From positions 72,524,501-72,588,500 of the forward strand of contig NC_133028.1 in the NCBI RefSeq assembly GCF_048771995.1: DNA of 64,000 nt, read 5' to 3'. This DNA is from Taeniopygia guttata (taxonomy: Eukaryota > Chordata > Aves > Passeriformes > Estrildidae). Numbering within the stretch: position 1 is the first letter of the stretch; every line of letters starts with the position of its first letter. This document shows, one piece after another, positions 21,541-37,000 of the stretch. The notes under the pieces are model-generated. The model ran no database searches. It was not told the origin of the DNA and saw only the letters and a list, made by a program, of their open reading frames with translations. The position numbers and the translations under genes were made by a program.

Positions 21541-21961
21541 CAGAGGCAACCATATTTTTATACAGAATATCTCACATATGTTTATTCCCCTAAAAAATCC
21601 TTTTGGACCTAATTTCTTGTAATCTGCTTTTATCAGTGAACAAGGGAGATACATGCCAGGAAACTCAATCAAAGCAAATTTCTTTCTCAACTTTGCAATG
21701 AAGTTGAAATTTAACAAGAGAATTGCCAAATACTGTTCTTGTGTATATCACCTCTCTAAACAACAATAATTTGAGCCCGTTAGAAAAGCCTTCTTAAGCT
21801 TACCTAGGGGAGCAGGGGGTTTCCCTAAAATAGTTCAACATAGTGAAATTTGGCAGTTAGGAACCAAAATTTTCCTCTGAGAAATTTAGTGACACACAGT
21901 GTTAGGGGATATGTTGAAATCTGGTGTTGTAGATATATTCCAATCCAAAAAAACACGGACA

Positions 21962-22054
21962 GAAATCAACATCGAGAGTGTTGATTTCACTGTATTAATA
22001 AAAATCAGTGAAATAAAAAAAAATCAGTGAAATAAAAAAAAAATCAGTGAAATC
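21962..22054. repeat. Nested inverted and direct repeats
   Basis: GAAATCAACA (21962-21971) pairs with TGTTGATTTC (21979-21988) around a 7-base loop. GATTTCACTG (21983-21992) is also the exact complement of CAGTGAAATC (22045-22054), and AAATCAGTGAAAT occurs three times at about 20-bp spacing from 22001. Confidence 0.8.
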
Positions 22055-22059
22055 AAAAT

Positions 22060-25000
22060 GGGTGCTAGTTGAAGCACTTCATTTCTTTGTTTATTCATCT
22101 GCAGGTGACCAGCCTGCTGTTATATCGATTTCCTAGATGCAGTTGCCCTAGATTTATTGATATTCTCACCAAGGGGTATACCAGAAATCTTGTACTCTTA
22201 CCTTTATGGTTGAGCACAGTTTTCTATGGGTAAATGTGGGTGTTTGGGGTGAGGGAGACAAGGCTTGAGTTTCATGAGCAGTTCTGGGATGGGTGGGCTC
22301 TGAAGGTGCCTGCGTTGCCTCCATGGACATGGGCCATGCAGAATTAGGCAGTCTCACCCACACTCTCTGGAAGATCATCAGCAAGCTTCTTTCTTTGCTT
22401 TGAAATGTAAATCATCAGTGTCTCAACCACCTGAATACTAAACCCTGCAGATCAAATGAGTGTAATGCTGGATTCTTTTTAAGTAACCTGTCTTCTGAAG
22501 AGTGCTGTTTTGTTTTATTTTCCTCACCATATACTACTCTTTCTGCTGTATCTTGATTTATCCTTTCCAACCTTGTGTTGGTGAAACCTGGCAGTCCTGA
22601 AAAAGCTTTATTTTGTTAGTAGGTTTTTGTGGGCACACTATACATAAAGGTCACTCAGACACAGATTTGCTGTTCTGCATTTCAGCTTGACACAATGTGG
22701 GTTCCAGATTTTTTATGTAAATGGTGTTAGGATAGTATATTTATTTCCAGCAAAAAGACAGCACAATCAATTTAAAAAAGCAAATGGTGCTGGACTTGAT
22801 CACACACTTTCCTGGCTAAAAATAGCAGATAAAATGCTGGGAGTTGCTAAATGCTTTCAATCCTCACCCTAAGGTAAAATTTCAAATTAGGATTTTTTTT
22901 CTAATTTAGATTTAACAATCTACTACTTTCTGGGCTGAAGTATTTTGTTATATGGTAAAATAGTTAAATCACAACCCTCTGGAAATAATGGCTGAATATT
23001 CTGAAATTAGCAGTGTATTTTATAAAAGAATTATAAGGTAAGATCACAGGAACTTTTGTTCTTTCTGTTTTCTTGGTTTTTTGTTTTTTTTTTTTTTGTT
23101 CCCCAGAACTATGTTTTTGTAACACCTGCTGAGCAAAACAGGATCTCTAGGTCTGTAATAGACTTTAAACTTCAACCTTTTGATATGTAAGAGAACCACC
23201 TGGCTAACCTAAAGACATTCTAGAATAAATAATGCTTTTTCTCCTGTGGATTAGCAGCAACCTTTACAGAGGTTGCATGCATACTTTCTCTTCAAGGTTA
23301 TTATGCTAATTTAATTATTACATTATTTTCCTCATACTATAAACACATATAATAATCCCATTTATTTTGTTTATTTTAAAAATACTGAAATGCTAACCAC
23401 AGTATAAAAAATGGAAGATACATCACTTCCATCAGCTACATTCTGTGTGCTAATGACAATGAATTTGAAGTTACCCATGCTAACTTTTCTTGGCTGTAAA
23501 CTGCTCCTAGAAAAAGGCAGTGGAAGCAGGATTGGTATTGCCTTGGAAGTAAAAGAACTATAGGTGCTAGGGAGAAAGAAACATTACATAGACTTTTTTT
23601 TTTTTTCTCCTTAAATTAATATTATTTTTTCTTTTATTAGGCTTTCCTTTTAAAAATGAGCTGTGTTATCAGTAATGTGAATCTTAATTGAGTATTCTTT
23701 TGTCTGCCATGATAATTTTTAGCATGCTGTTATATTGGCTATACTGTTCTGAAGGTTGTTCTGACTTCAAGTCCTAAATAAAAGAACTTCTTACGGAGGG
23801 CAAGATAACCTTCACATGTACCATAATTGTCCTTGGATTTCTATACTCCTTAAAACTCTCACTAGAGTTAGATTTTCTTTCCATCTGTCATTTTCGTGGG
23901 GTTCTGTCAAGTTACAACTTACAAACTGATTTTTTTCTTTTTTAAGTCTGTGAAAGAAAGCTCATGAAATGACTGCCCAGGTCCAGACACACAAGGCCTT
24001 TCTTGTTTGGCTCCTGTAGCCTCCATCCTGAATCACTTGCCTGCCAACTTCTCTAGTAAAGCTGTTTTTGGAGCTGGTCCTTAACTTATTCCTTTATATT
24101 GTAGGCAAATTGGAAAATCTCTTGTGCAATGTGATGGGTCTACACCAGTTAGTGAAGATGGAATCTGGGCTCTGATGCTACACACCCTGTTCCCTTGAGA
24201 TCTTCCAAGAATGCTGAAATTTCAGAGTTAATTTTTCTTTTTTTCTTTGATTCTTAATAGACTCTTAATATCACCTTTTTGGAAAACCCCTGCAGTTTCT
24301 TTCCCACCTTGTGTTCATGTATTAGTCTGAAACTTGCTAAGAATTCTAAGAGAAAACAGTGAAGGGAAGCAAAGCATAACATGGTGTTTGAACTGTGATA
24401 GCAAACACAAATCTCTAGGAATAGTCACGTGAAGGGTACTTACTCTCTTTTTCCATTTGTTGTTTATATTCTGCTTTTTTTTCTTAATTTGACATTGTAT
24501 TGCTTATGAAAAGATCAGAATGAGTACAAAGACTGTGCATTTGTATGTATTTCAAATAAATTTGGGATGAAAATCTTATTTTAAAAAATGTCAGGTACTA
24601 CAATAGGAAAATTGAGGTGTGGAACTCTGATGATGCCAGTTAAACAAAAGGTTGCTATCCTTATTTATTTTTTTTTAAACCAACAGCACAATAGTGGCTC
24701 CTATTGATTTGTAGTCTGGTGCCAGACATTATTACTGCTAAAATATAGTCCATGTAAAAATCAATGCATGCATACTATAGTACATTAATTACTGTATAGC
24801 TTTTGCTTCCCAGCTAGGTGCTTACTGATTCAATATTAGGTCTTCACATGATAGAGATCTAATGAACCTTTCTTCTGTAATCCATTATATAGTACCACTG
24901 CAGAGCTAGAACTCATTTGCTCACAAACTTTAAACTTTGTGCCACGTTGTGTGATATTGTTGCCTCCCAGGCTTTGAAATTTTTCAGCTTGTTCAAAGAC

Positions 25001-28000
25001 AAAATGTAAAATCCCAGAAAATAATCACTACAGGATCAGATGAGCAAGTAGAATGTACTTGTGGCTGAAATGAGTAGCTACTAAAATCTATCATTAAGAA
25101 AAATACATTTGTTTGTATATTAAACTGTGCATATGCTTTTTCCTGTATCCATGCTCTATTATGAACTCCACCAGAAAGGAGTCGACAGATATACAATTTA
25201 CACATTTTGGTTTTAAGTGAATGGTATGCTTTTACAGAGTTCTCTTTGTAGAAATCCTCTTGCATTAATGCTTGTTACATACATGAATCTGTAAGACTTT
25301 TGAAGCAGTTTGTTTCAAATGGGCATAAAAAGCAATTCATGAATGTACACAAACTGAAAACATGTATTAAAGAAGCAAAATCTCTTGCTTTCCTGTAAAT
25401 AGCTGCCCTCTCAGCAAGTCAGAAAATGTATTGCTTAGGGTTACAGCTGGAGTTAAAACAAGTAATCAAAACATATTTTCCTTTTTCTGAAATAAATGTA
25501 GATGGAGGTGATTTTGACTTGGAAATAGCTTCAACTTAAAAACACTCTGCTGCACAGACCCTAAACCCGATGTGTTTAAATCTTGTTAAGCCCATTTTTT
25601 TCTGATGTGAGCGCTTTGAAACTCACATTTATTATACATTTTAAATTTGTTTGACTTAACTCTTTGAGCACCTGGCATGCTCACACATTTTATGTTACAT
25701 GAAAATAGTTTGAATGATGCAGCACAGTTCATAATGTTCTTTGTGTGCCCTGATGTGATTATTCACAAACTAGATACTGAAAATGTTTTGTGAAGCCTTT
25801 CTAAAGGGAGAAGCTGCTTACGATGTTCAATTGGATATCAAATTTTTACGAAGGAAAAAGCATGGATTTTAGTTTAAGGAGTTTCACAGCTGTGTTTTCT
25901 CCATAATCCCAATATACAACCTGTCTGGTGTGCTCAGTTTGATATGGTGAAGACATTCTCTACCAGCATCCAACACTATTTCTGTTGAGTTATTGCTATG
26001 CACCTTATGTTTTAACTTTCTGGTCCAGCTAACCTTGCTAGGGGTACATTTGCAGTAGATTTTGCTTGTGTCTTCCACTAATTGATGCCTTAAGGTTAAT
26101 ATAAGTATGTTGGAGTTTTTGGGCTTTGGGTCTGGGTTTTAAGGTTTTTTTTTTTAAGGAATGTCATAATTTTTATTTTGTTCTGTTTTTTCTTTTTTAT
26201 TTTCCCCACTGGATATAACAAAAGTTCCCTACACTTGAGAGATCAGCAAGTCACTAATCAAGTCTTCATTAGGTTATTTTGTTTTGGGGGTTTTTGTACT
26301 AAGTTTAGAAAGAGTAGAGATGCAATTTCTAATGAGGAGAACTGACCTAGAATGACACTAAGATCTAGGTACTGCATATGTGATTCATCAGCACGTTATA
26401 TTTATTTTCTTCTAGAGGTGCCTGCATTTCTGCATTCATTCTCTCAAAGTCAGTGGCATTCTTAGTAATGCCTTTAGTGCAAGCAACTTGTTAGCATTTT
26501 CCAACAAAAAAAGTTGCCCTTTGAAACAGTTCTTAATTCTGAAAACCCATTTCATGGCTGGATGATAACCAGTTACATCCCTAAATTAGATGTGTTAATT
26601 ACTGTGTTGTCATATAACACAAAAGTAGCAAATGTATGTTTTTCAGGAGTAAAATTCAAATTACTTTCCTTGCATTTCTGTCCTTTCAAGCTGTTAGGGA
26701 ATCAGAATTAATTTGCAAATAGTATTTTCTCTGCAAGGCTCTCTGGGCCTAAAATCCTTCAGTCCCTACTTGCTCATCAGGAATCATTGTATGAACAGGT
26801 TTCTTCACTCAAGGCCCTGGGTTAGGTCTTGGCAAAAAGGACAGGATCTTCATTCCCACTTCATTAGACTAGTCTGTCGTTAAGTCACACAAGGAAGGAA
26901 CATGTGCTGTCAAATTCTCTTGGAAAAATAAAAAGAAGAGCAGGAATTACTGAAAGGCATCACATTATTCCTTCCTTATTAGGCATGTAATGAGATGAAA
27001 CTGCTTTATGAAAAGTAGTAAAGAAGGGAAGAAGCTTTAATGTACATATTTTAAAAAATATAATGATGTCTGTATTTTTCTTTTTAATTTATGGCTGATA
27101 TCATTGAGTATATTCCCATACAAAATAGACTAGAAACTCACTTGAAATTTCATAGGAACCTTTTTTTTCAGATAACATGCCTTAAAAGGCTGAGTTTTGA
27201 GTTTTTAAAAATAAAAAAAATAGAAAACTAAACCCCCTAACATGTCAAGAAAGGTTTGCAGATGAAATAGTTTTTTATCCTGATTTCTCTGCAGTGCAGT
27301 TGTGTGTCCTCATAACAAGATCACAGATCCAGAATATAAAATTATAGATTAGTTATGCATATTTGAAAGCTGTTTCAGAGACTTGCTAAGCTCAAAATTG
27401 TGGTGGAGCTGTTTCAACAATAATTCAGAATTAATTTGCAGAGTTTATGAAAGCTGAGGTTGACACAGACGCCATGAAAACAAAGTGCAGATATCTGCAA
27501 ATACCACAGTGTAGGACATTTTTAGTTGGAAGCTTTATAATTTTGACAGTGGATTTAGACTTTAAATCTACATTGTTCAGTGGTTTTCCATGAGTATGTT
27601 TGTTCATCTCTACTTCAAATAAATATAGTTACTAAGCAGAGGTGAATTTATTCTAGGAGTAAGAATTAATTTTGGCTCTTTTTTTCATCAATGGCAAATA
27701 GCAATTGGGGCTTTTTTTTTAGAGGAGAATGAATTTGAAGACACTTCTATTATCTGATAAGAGTATAGTTTTGTGAATGGTATTAATCTCCCCACAAGTT
27801 CAATATTTGTCTTTTGAGTCCATAAAGACTCTTTATGCATTTTGAATGATGGCTCACATTGATTGCATTAAACTGAATAAAATGACATCCTCAGTATTGT
27901 GTCTATCTCCTCCCTCTACCTTTCACTGACTGTACAAGTTTCAATTAAGTTGGAGGCTGATATAAGATTTTTTAAGCTCCCTTTTAGATATTGCCATAGT

Positions 28001-31000
28001 GAACTAGATCATTCCCTCTTGTTGAGCAAGGAAAACATTAATCTGTGAAGAGTGATTTTTTAAAATGTGTATGATTTGAGTAAAACAGACATTGCCTAGC
28101 CATATTACAGGCACTCACAGCTGTTTAATTTTTATTATCTTTGCCTTCAATTCACCTATTTTTTCTTTTAAATTGCAGTTCAAATGTTTGGAGAATTTGA
28201 ACATATAATTAGATTTCTCTCACAAAAGAAAAATTGGATTATAGTTCTTGATGGGAGGTTCTCCATGGAACTATATCACAGAATCACAAGGTTGGAAGAG
28301 ACCTTCAAGATCACCAAGTCCAACCCAGCCCCAACACCTCAACTAAACCGTGGCACTGAGTGCTGCATCCAAACTTTTTTAAACACATCCAGGGATGGTG
28401 ACTGCACCACCTCCCTGGGCACACCATTCCATTTATCACTCTTTCTGTAAAAAATGTTTTTGTAATAGCCAACCTATATTTCCCTTGGCATATTTTACAT
28501 TCTATGACATAAACAGGCCATTGCATAATTGTACATATAATTTAGTGTAAAATCTGAGGTCTGTCATATCATGCCAACATGGCCACAGCCTCTGCTGGCT
28601 TGGTCAGGCTGCATGGTCTAAGCAGTCACACCTGAAACAGCACTGAAGAAAATTACTACAAAAGGGAAAAGTAGAAAAAAGGTTTGACAAACCAGTGGGT
28701 AGGCTTTTGTAGTACCTTTCCTTGTTAAAATTTTCCAAAATTCAAAATAATCCACTTAATTTTATCTCAAATAATTTCTTCCTATGTGCTCTTTTTCCTT
28801 TCTCCCTGACAACACCTCTTCTTTGATATCACTTGATCCACAGGGTTTTGGAAGTGGGTTTTTTGTGTCATAGTGGCCCATTTTGTTTACTGCATCAATG
28901 TCTTTGCTATTAATGAAGTGGTGTTGCTGGGGGGTGTTCTTGAATGCTAATTTTTCCAACAGGCATCTACACATATTGAAATAATAAAACATCTGGGAAG
29001 TTTCAGTTTTAACTGGTATTTTAGAATTTATTGATGTTTGTACTCTGTTACTTGCTTGGAAGATGAAAGAACTGTACATTTCTAAGGGGTTAGATCTTTT
29101 TTTGATTAATTAACACAGAATAATTGAGTTCAGTTGATATGAAATTGTTCAGTTTAGTTGGTGGTCTGAACACCTCATTCATGTTTTATAGCCTGGTACT
29201 TGGAGCTGTAAGAAAACAACACACAGAAGTTTGCTGGGTCAAAAAAACATGTGGAAATAGAGGTATAAAATCTGAAGTCTGTGAGCAAGTGCTTCCCAGA
29301 GAAGTCCCTAGAAGGAGCATTTTGTGTTTTATGAGTCCTGAGGTGAGGATTATTTCTACTTCTTGTTTCAGATATTTACAAAATTTTATACAGTTTCCTC
29401 CCATTTTTTTAGCTTTTTTGTTAGTTCCCCCCTCCCCTTCTGTTCTCATGGCTAACATGTTTATCTCTTGCTGTGTTGGCAAATAACTGCTCAGCAGGCA
29501 AATGCCTAATGCAAGAATTGCAGAAATTCAGGCCGATGACTCAGGTCTCCACAGGACAGGATTTTCTCCACTGTCACTACCCAGTGACAATTGATATTCT
29601 GCTTTCAGAGGAGAATTACACTCTCCTGTGTCATTGCTGGACGATGGAGGGTTTGGTTTTAATGGAGAGAGAATGGTCATCTGTAACTCTTAGCATAAAA
29701 GGAAAATAAGGATTTCCTCATCAGTTTTCTTACTACAAAACAGGGATGCTGCAGAGTTTTCATTTCACATTTTGAGAGATAAACCCTCAGGGGTTGTGGA
29801 AATCTAAAAACACAATCTGTAGTTCCATAGCAGTTTTTTTTTGTTTAATCTCCCTCTTTCACTGTTTTTGACTGAAGACAGAAGCTGGACTTGTGAGGGA
29901 CAGAGCAGCAAACATTGTCTATACATCCTGCTGAGACTGAGAGATTCCTCTTTGACCACTTCAGAAGGAAAGAGTGATTGAGAGAGGCTTCCCCACACTG
30001 GGGTGGAGTTTTCAAGTCTTGCATCCACATTTTGCTCTGGAACTTAAAGAGGGTAATGGAGTAGTAAATGAGCCTGTATTTATCTTGGATTTATGTATTT
30101 AACACACTAATATATACCTCAGAACATCACAGTCCTCTTTTGGAGCATGTCTTGCTATGAATAATTAGTACTATCAATGTCAGGATTTTGTTACTAATAC
30201 AGTCTTGTTACATTTGGTCACTGAGATATAAAATGTTTCCAAACTCATGTTATGATTTGATTTATCCCTGTTCTCGAATTGCAGGCTTTTTCCAGTGGTG
30301 CCTGAGGCTTGCTGGGTTAAATGATGTCTGAGGAAGGCTTTAGCATTCACTGCTTGACTGCTTTATGTGGAATTAAATGAGCTTAATGATACAGTATTAT
30401 GAGTAGTGATGAGCAAAATAGAACTACAGTGTACAACAGTGATTAAATTACTGTATTTTTCTTAAGCTAAAGTTCTACATCAAGATTTATAAGTTGATTA
30501 ATGTTAGTCATGCATGAAAGCCTGTCTGAATTAGATTCTCAATGCTGCTATAGGTTATGCTTAGAGAATTCTGATACGTGTATAATCTTTGAGGTCATCT
30601 TCAGTAAGATCTGATGCAAGTAAATTAATATGGAAGAGGTTTGAATTTCACTTTTTTCCCCACTCTAAAACATTTAGGAAGGGTGCAAATAATGCCACTG
30701 TCAAAGTTATGCACGTGTTATAAAATATGCACTATTGGTGCTCTTAAAATGCCAGATGTGGCTGGTTTATGTGGTTCAGGAGTTGCAGCAAGGATATTAA
30801 GATCATTCAGGTGCTGTATGTTCATGACCTTAATAAACACATGACAGCCTTTATTATCTGAGGTTTCAAACCCCAGTGTGAAGAAGGGAGGGATGGTGCT
30901 AAGTGAGGCAGAAACTGGAAGGGGTTGAGCTATTGCTTGTTTGGTTTGCTTATTTGTTACAACACTACTCAAGCATAACTTTCTTCGTGACCTTTTAAAT

Positions 31001-34000
31001 GATTTGGTACTTGATGATGTACTTCATTTGAGAGTGTGTCTCTAGCCTTGAGATTTAAAGTGGTTGTTGCAAAGGAATTTTGATGTGCAGGCAGTTAATA
31101 GACTTTGATTCCATGGAAATGCTGTGGGGCAGCTCAATCATTTGGTTTTTGATACTGGCTGCATTGTGACACTCGAGTTCTACTGGATTAAAGCAGCTGA
31201 AACTTGTTATGTGTTGACTGCTATTTCCTTTTTGGTGTTACTCCTACCGAACAACAGGTTTTAATTCTGTTAATGCATGGCACTACTGTATTTTGTATTT
31301 GTAAATCGCTTTCTTGCATCTATAGAAAAACCTATTATTTTTTCTGCTTATGAATCTTTTGTGGGTTGAGTCTGACTTTTAAACTTTAGTTCAAATTTTC
31401 TTTGAATGTACCTACATAATTCTTGATTATATCTTACTTGCATGTAATTTATTTCAGACATTCCAACTATTAGCATTGGTACAGATAATTATGAGCCAGC
31501 TAACGCAAAGAAAGGAATGGATATGTGATAATTTACCTTTCAAAAAAGTCTTCTATTCTTCTCTTAAACCTTACACTAATAATTGCCTCTTTCAGGAGGG
31601 CTGAAGTATTCCTTCTTTGTAGTTTTTTATTTTTTCTTCAGAAACAATTTCCAATTCTATAGCTTATAGAGTTCCCATTGGGGCATGAACTAATAAAATA
31701 AGTATTATTTCTTTTCAGTTGTAGTGCCATTTCTGTAATAAGGTATGCATATGCATTCCCATCTGATGGCTTTTTTTTTTTTTATGCTCACTTAAGAAAG
31801 ATTTGTTGAGTGGAGGATCTGTTTGTGAAGTTCCAGTTGAGACTGAAATTTCAGTAGAGTTATGGGCTCCTGAATACAGACACCTATTAGGAAAATGCTG
31901 ACAAACATATTGCAAATATGTTTAGTAAAATGCTGAGAATATCCTACATGCTGCTGCATGTTCTTTTTGTTATTTGTACAAATGCAGTATACAAGGAGAA
32001 AAAGGAATCTGTCACTGTAAGATATTGCTTCCAAGAAACCACAAAAACTAACCTTTTTCAACACTTGGGAAGAAATGAAGATAGCAGTTAATTCATCTCA
32101 GCTATGTTAACAATTGAAAGACACATAAAAATAAATCTCATTCAACTCTAAGGTGCCTAATTTTGACATTATAGTTTCAGACCATCACATGGACAGCAGC
32201 ACAGGGCTTAATTTAGTTGGATTGTGTTGGAAAAGGCTGCTACAAGACACTCTGGAGCAGATTGCCCAACAGCCTTAAACAGCAAAATTCCTTTCACCGA
32301 GTGGGTGGGAAATATCACCACTGCTGACATGATTGTGTTTTACACTTGGCTTGCACATATGCAGGTGTTGACATAAGGTCCAGAGCAAAATAAAGGATGC
32401 TGTCTTCAGAAGTAGTATAAAGAAAAATAAGATGCTCAGCATGGATCAGGTAAATGTGCAGCTAGGAGTGTTGGACAGGTAACTTTGGTTGAATATAAAA
32501 TCTGACTTTGTTTATAACATAACAAAGCACATAACTTTTTCCATATTAGCTTAGTGTGCATGAGGAAAAAATGTAGTCCACATGACAACTGACTTTTGTT
32601 ACTGTTTTCTTTAAGGCAGGGCATAAAAGATCTGGATTCATACTGGTTCTCCACTATAAATCAGATTAATCTTGCTCTAATTGTTTTCTTTTTAACATGA
32701 CTTTCTTGAGGTCATCTGACTTCTGCTGGTTTAAAATCACTGAGAGGGTGAACTGCCTTCTATATTTGTCTCTCAGCTTCTCTTCATTATGGAAACCTTA
32801 AAGAAAACATAGCTATTTCTTCTACTAAAATTCTGTTAAAACTTTGAAAATATAATATCTAAATATGAGAAATGTGAATGAAATTTGAACTGGTATGGTG
32901 TGGTTTTAACTTTTTAATTAAAATTACACTTTCACCAAGTTTAAAACAGTAGGAAAAACAGTACTATGTAAACTGGATGGGCAAAACTGCTAGGGGGAAA
33001 AAAAAAGTGTAACAAAAAGATTAATTATTTTCTTTGAGAGCTTCAAATTCAGATTATTTGCCAGTAGAAGGTGCAACCAACAGGCCTGGGACAAAATGAG
33101 GAGTAGCAAACAAGCCTGAGTCAGAGTTTAGTATTCTGTTTCCTACAGGATTATGCCTTTCAAACAGGCCAAGGGAAAGAAAAATAAGACTGTGAAAGAG
33201 ACTTCAGATCACAAGTTCATTAATTAGGAGAGCTAAAGAATAGATAGCACACACTTCAGTGAAGGTGCAATGACCAGTACAGACCATCACGTGTGCACAA
33301 TGCAAATTGCCTTGAACCCTGTGTGAGAAGTAGTGAGCTGTTTTTGAAGAAAAATAATGAATACACTTTAGAAAGGTAGTGACATGCCTATACATCACTG
33401 AAACAGGAGGCAGAACACAAAACAAATTAATGATTATTTGTAAACCTAATAAGGAAATGTCAAGGACAGCTAGTGCACCAGAGAGTATATGAATGGGAAT
33501 GGAAGAAAATGGAAAGCCAACTAAGAAAACAACAGGAAAATTATTGTAGTAATCATTATAACTGTATATAAAGTGAATTTAGGATTAACAGAAAGACTAA
33601 CAACTCTTGGTTTTGTAATATTCTGGGATATTTGTCAAAAACTTAAATGTTGTAATTCTCTACTGTCCAAAAAAAGGACCTTTTAGATGGTAAAAGTATG
33701 GAAAGAGAAAAAAATATTTTGTGAACTTTGGTTGCTTGTGTGGATGTGGGTATGGAACCACTGTGTGTGGGAAAAAAAAAATCTCAAATGCTAATGTTAA
33801 GATAAGCCTAGTTTATTAAGGTTTTTATTTTTTGTCCAGTGGCCAAGGCACTGTTTTAAAATGTAAAAAAAAACATCACAAAACAATAGTCCTAGCTTTT
33901 CTTCTTTGGAGGAAATGCTGCATGTTGTGCTGCTGCTCATGGTAGAGTATCTCTGATCTCTCATGTCTCGGGCTTCTTGGGAGAAGAAGAGAACGAGGAA

Positions 34001-37000
34001 CAGCTTCCAAGACTGGAAATCCACATACACTTCCTCTCTTCTATTTTTTAAAAGTCCTTATGTTACTGTGGATTCTTGCTTTTGGAAGGGGAACCAAAAG
34101 AAATGCTTTTTCATTGGGAAAACTACATTTCTTTGCGACTATAACCTTCTCAGTGAATGGACCAAGTTTTGCAGTCTTCTAAAATAATATTAAGAAGAAA
34201 ATGGTATTTTAGAACTGCTTCATTTTGTCCTCACCAGAGAAGAACATTTTCTTCCCCATTTGAAATCACAAAGTTTGTAAACTTTATCTTTTCTGCTGTA
34301 ATATAAATCTTTAATAATGAGGTAAGAGAATTTTTCCAATTTGTCTGTTTCCAGCCCCAAATTTCAGCTGGCTCTAGTTATAGCCTAATGAAATTCAAAT
34401 AGCTGGACTGAAGGTTAGAAGGGCGATGACACAAGAAGCTGATATTAATAATGTATGTGAGCAAATAGACTTGCAGTAGCGGTTCCAACAGTGTGGAACA
34501 AGTTACAAAGAGAGGTCTGTCTCAATATGACCTGCACTAGAAAACAGGATTGAAACTCAAGGTCTGCAAGTTTCAAAACACAGCTTTCCTGTCTGCTGAG
34601 CTCCTGTCTAGTAAAAGCCATCCCCCGCTGTGCAGCAAATGCCCACATCATTTCATGACAATCTGGCCAAATAAGCAGTTACAGATTTTCCCCCTTCTGA
34701 AGCTGTCAGCCTTACCAAGTGTGTTGTGGGACTGAGTCAGTATCTGTGCTTGGTCGTTTGTCACAGTGGAAATAACCAGGTTTTGTACTGGTTCGGTGAC
34801 AAAGCAGGAGCAAATATGTGAGCTAAATTACCCCATGCTCCAGAAAACATGAAACTGCCTCATGTTTTATGCTTCCTTAGCACAAAAGGATTTGTAGTTC
34901 CATTAACTGAGCATGGATTCCCACCTGGCTAAATGATTGTGAAATACAATATCAAGACTTGCATGCTACTTTAGGTTCTTCTTTATTAATAATAATACTA
35001 GTTTATTTTCACATAAGGATTTCCAGCTTCCTGTATTGTTTATCCTGGAATCTGTCAATGACCTGAAAGGAGGATAATCTTGTCTGTCATCTTCTCTTGA
35101 AAATCCAAGAGAAATGAATGCATCAGATAAAGCTCATGTCTTACATGGTTGTTTTTGTGTCAAGTTTTGGACACACCCATGCCATTTTCTGGAATTATTC
35201 AGCTGAGGGTTCATTGGTAAGATAGTCTTCAAGTCTTCAAGCCTTCTTGAACTCCCCTCCTGCTCATGCTGCCCACCCCTCCACCCCTCAGGATTTGTTT
35301 GTGTCAATTTTTCTTCCTAACACCTGACAAGCATCTTATATAGTGAATTAAGATAAAATTGTCATTTTGAAAGCTCTGAATTAGCATATTTTGCATTTTG
35401 ATAAAGTCCTGCAGAGATTAAGAAAAAGCTGACATTTACTGGGGCAAGCCTAGAAATTAAGTGATGATCTTTATTGGTGGGCAACCATTCATCAACTGGC
35501 TTCAATGCTTTCCAGACTTTATAAAGTGACAAATTAAGCCAAATCTTGCACAGATAACACTTGAACAGGGTATTTAGTCACTGTTGTCAACTTTGATCCA
35601 TCAGATTTTGATGCAGGTAGTTGATCTGATGGGAAGTACAGCCTGTCTTTGTTTATAGGAAAAAAAATATAGTCTTCTATTGCAGCATTCTCCCTTATTG
35701 GTTCTGTTTGTTGCTCAGTGGATTGATGAGGTCTCTCTTCCTACACCATCCTCCTGACTCAGCAGTATCTCCTGTAAAGATGAATGATGCTGCACCAGAA
35801 TAGGCTCTGACCCGAGAACAGCCTTGCATTGTGTGCCACCAAAAGAGCAAGTGTAGTCTCTTGATGCTTTGAGCTATGTAATTTCCTCAACAGTACTCCT
35901 GTTACTCTGTGCCCCTGGAAAGGACTGGAAGAAGATTATCTGCCTTTCACAGAAGAAAGCGTTACAACTATCAAATGTGTGTTTTTTTTCTTTTTGGTGA
36001 TATTATTTGGCTGTTAAACACTGACTGCGAGATGCCTGCTCCTGTGGATGTAAGTAACCTTTTTCAAACAGTAACAGCTAGATTGCCAATTTCCCCGCAC
36101 TCTTATAAGTGTTTTATCACCAAGTAAGATTTTCTGGAGTGTTAACAGCATCTTATAACAAGCAGCTTGTTCTGGTATATTTGCTGCTTCTCCCATGCTA
36201 GACAGTTCTTTGGTAGCTAAGCCACCATTGAAGGAGAGGAGACAAGTCACTCTTTCTCTCATCCCTTTGTCAATAGTTAATTTAATCCAGGAAAGATGTT
36301 TGCTTATTTGCCCAAATGCAAAAGGCAAGCAGGGTCTAGCATCTGGAGTTGCTCAGTCCACTAACAAGCAGTCCCCATTTAAAAAAAGATGTACATGTCC
36401 TCCTGGTCAATCTTCATGGTCTTCTCCTACCAGACTTCAGCACATTTCTTGCCCTCTGGGGAGCTGTGTGGGCAGATATGTCATTGCTTTTGGCATGGTG
36501 GTGTGCTGAGATCATAAATCCTGCTGAGAAGAGCCTTCAAAGCTCAGGTGAAGCAATTCACTTTCTGTCACTCTCCAGAATTTGGGAATTTTGCTGGCTT
36601 GCACTGCAGCCCAGTGCATGGACAGAGGGACTGTATTAGAGGCATGGTTTCAGCTTTTCTTGCATAAGAGAGCTGTTGCAGGGGCTTTTTGGAAGTAGCT
36701 CTGGTTCAGCAGCAGCTCCTCAGGATCAGGTGCTGTTTGCAGAGGTGAGAAGCAACACTTGCTTGGGATGTGAGAAACACAGGAACCATTAGCTTTCAGT
36801 GGTTTCTGAGCCATTCTGCCCTTCACTAGTCATTCTTGATGTTCTTTTCTTATTTATCTTTGTTAATTTACTTCATTACTCTTGTATTTTTTCACTGCCA
36901 GTTGATTAAAGATGCTTTTATTCATGGAAAATGAAAATAAATTCTGAATTCTTAATGTAAGCTTTCCTAAACTGAGAAGCCAGTCCTGGGATACAACTCT

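Noticed and set aside
36195..36639. Two overlapping ~100-codon frames on +
   Set aside because: Overlapping frames of chance length, no domain and no splice partners.
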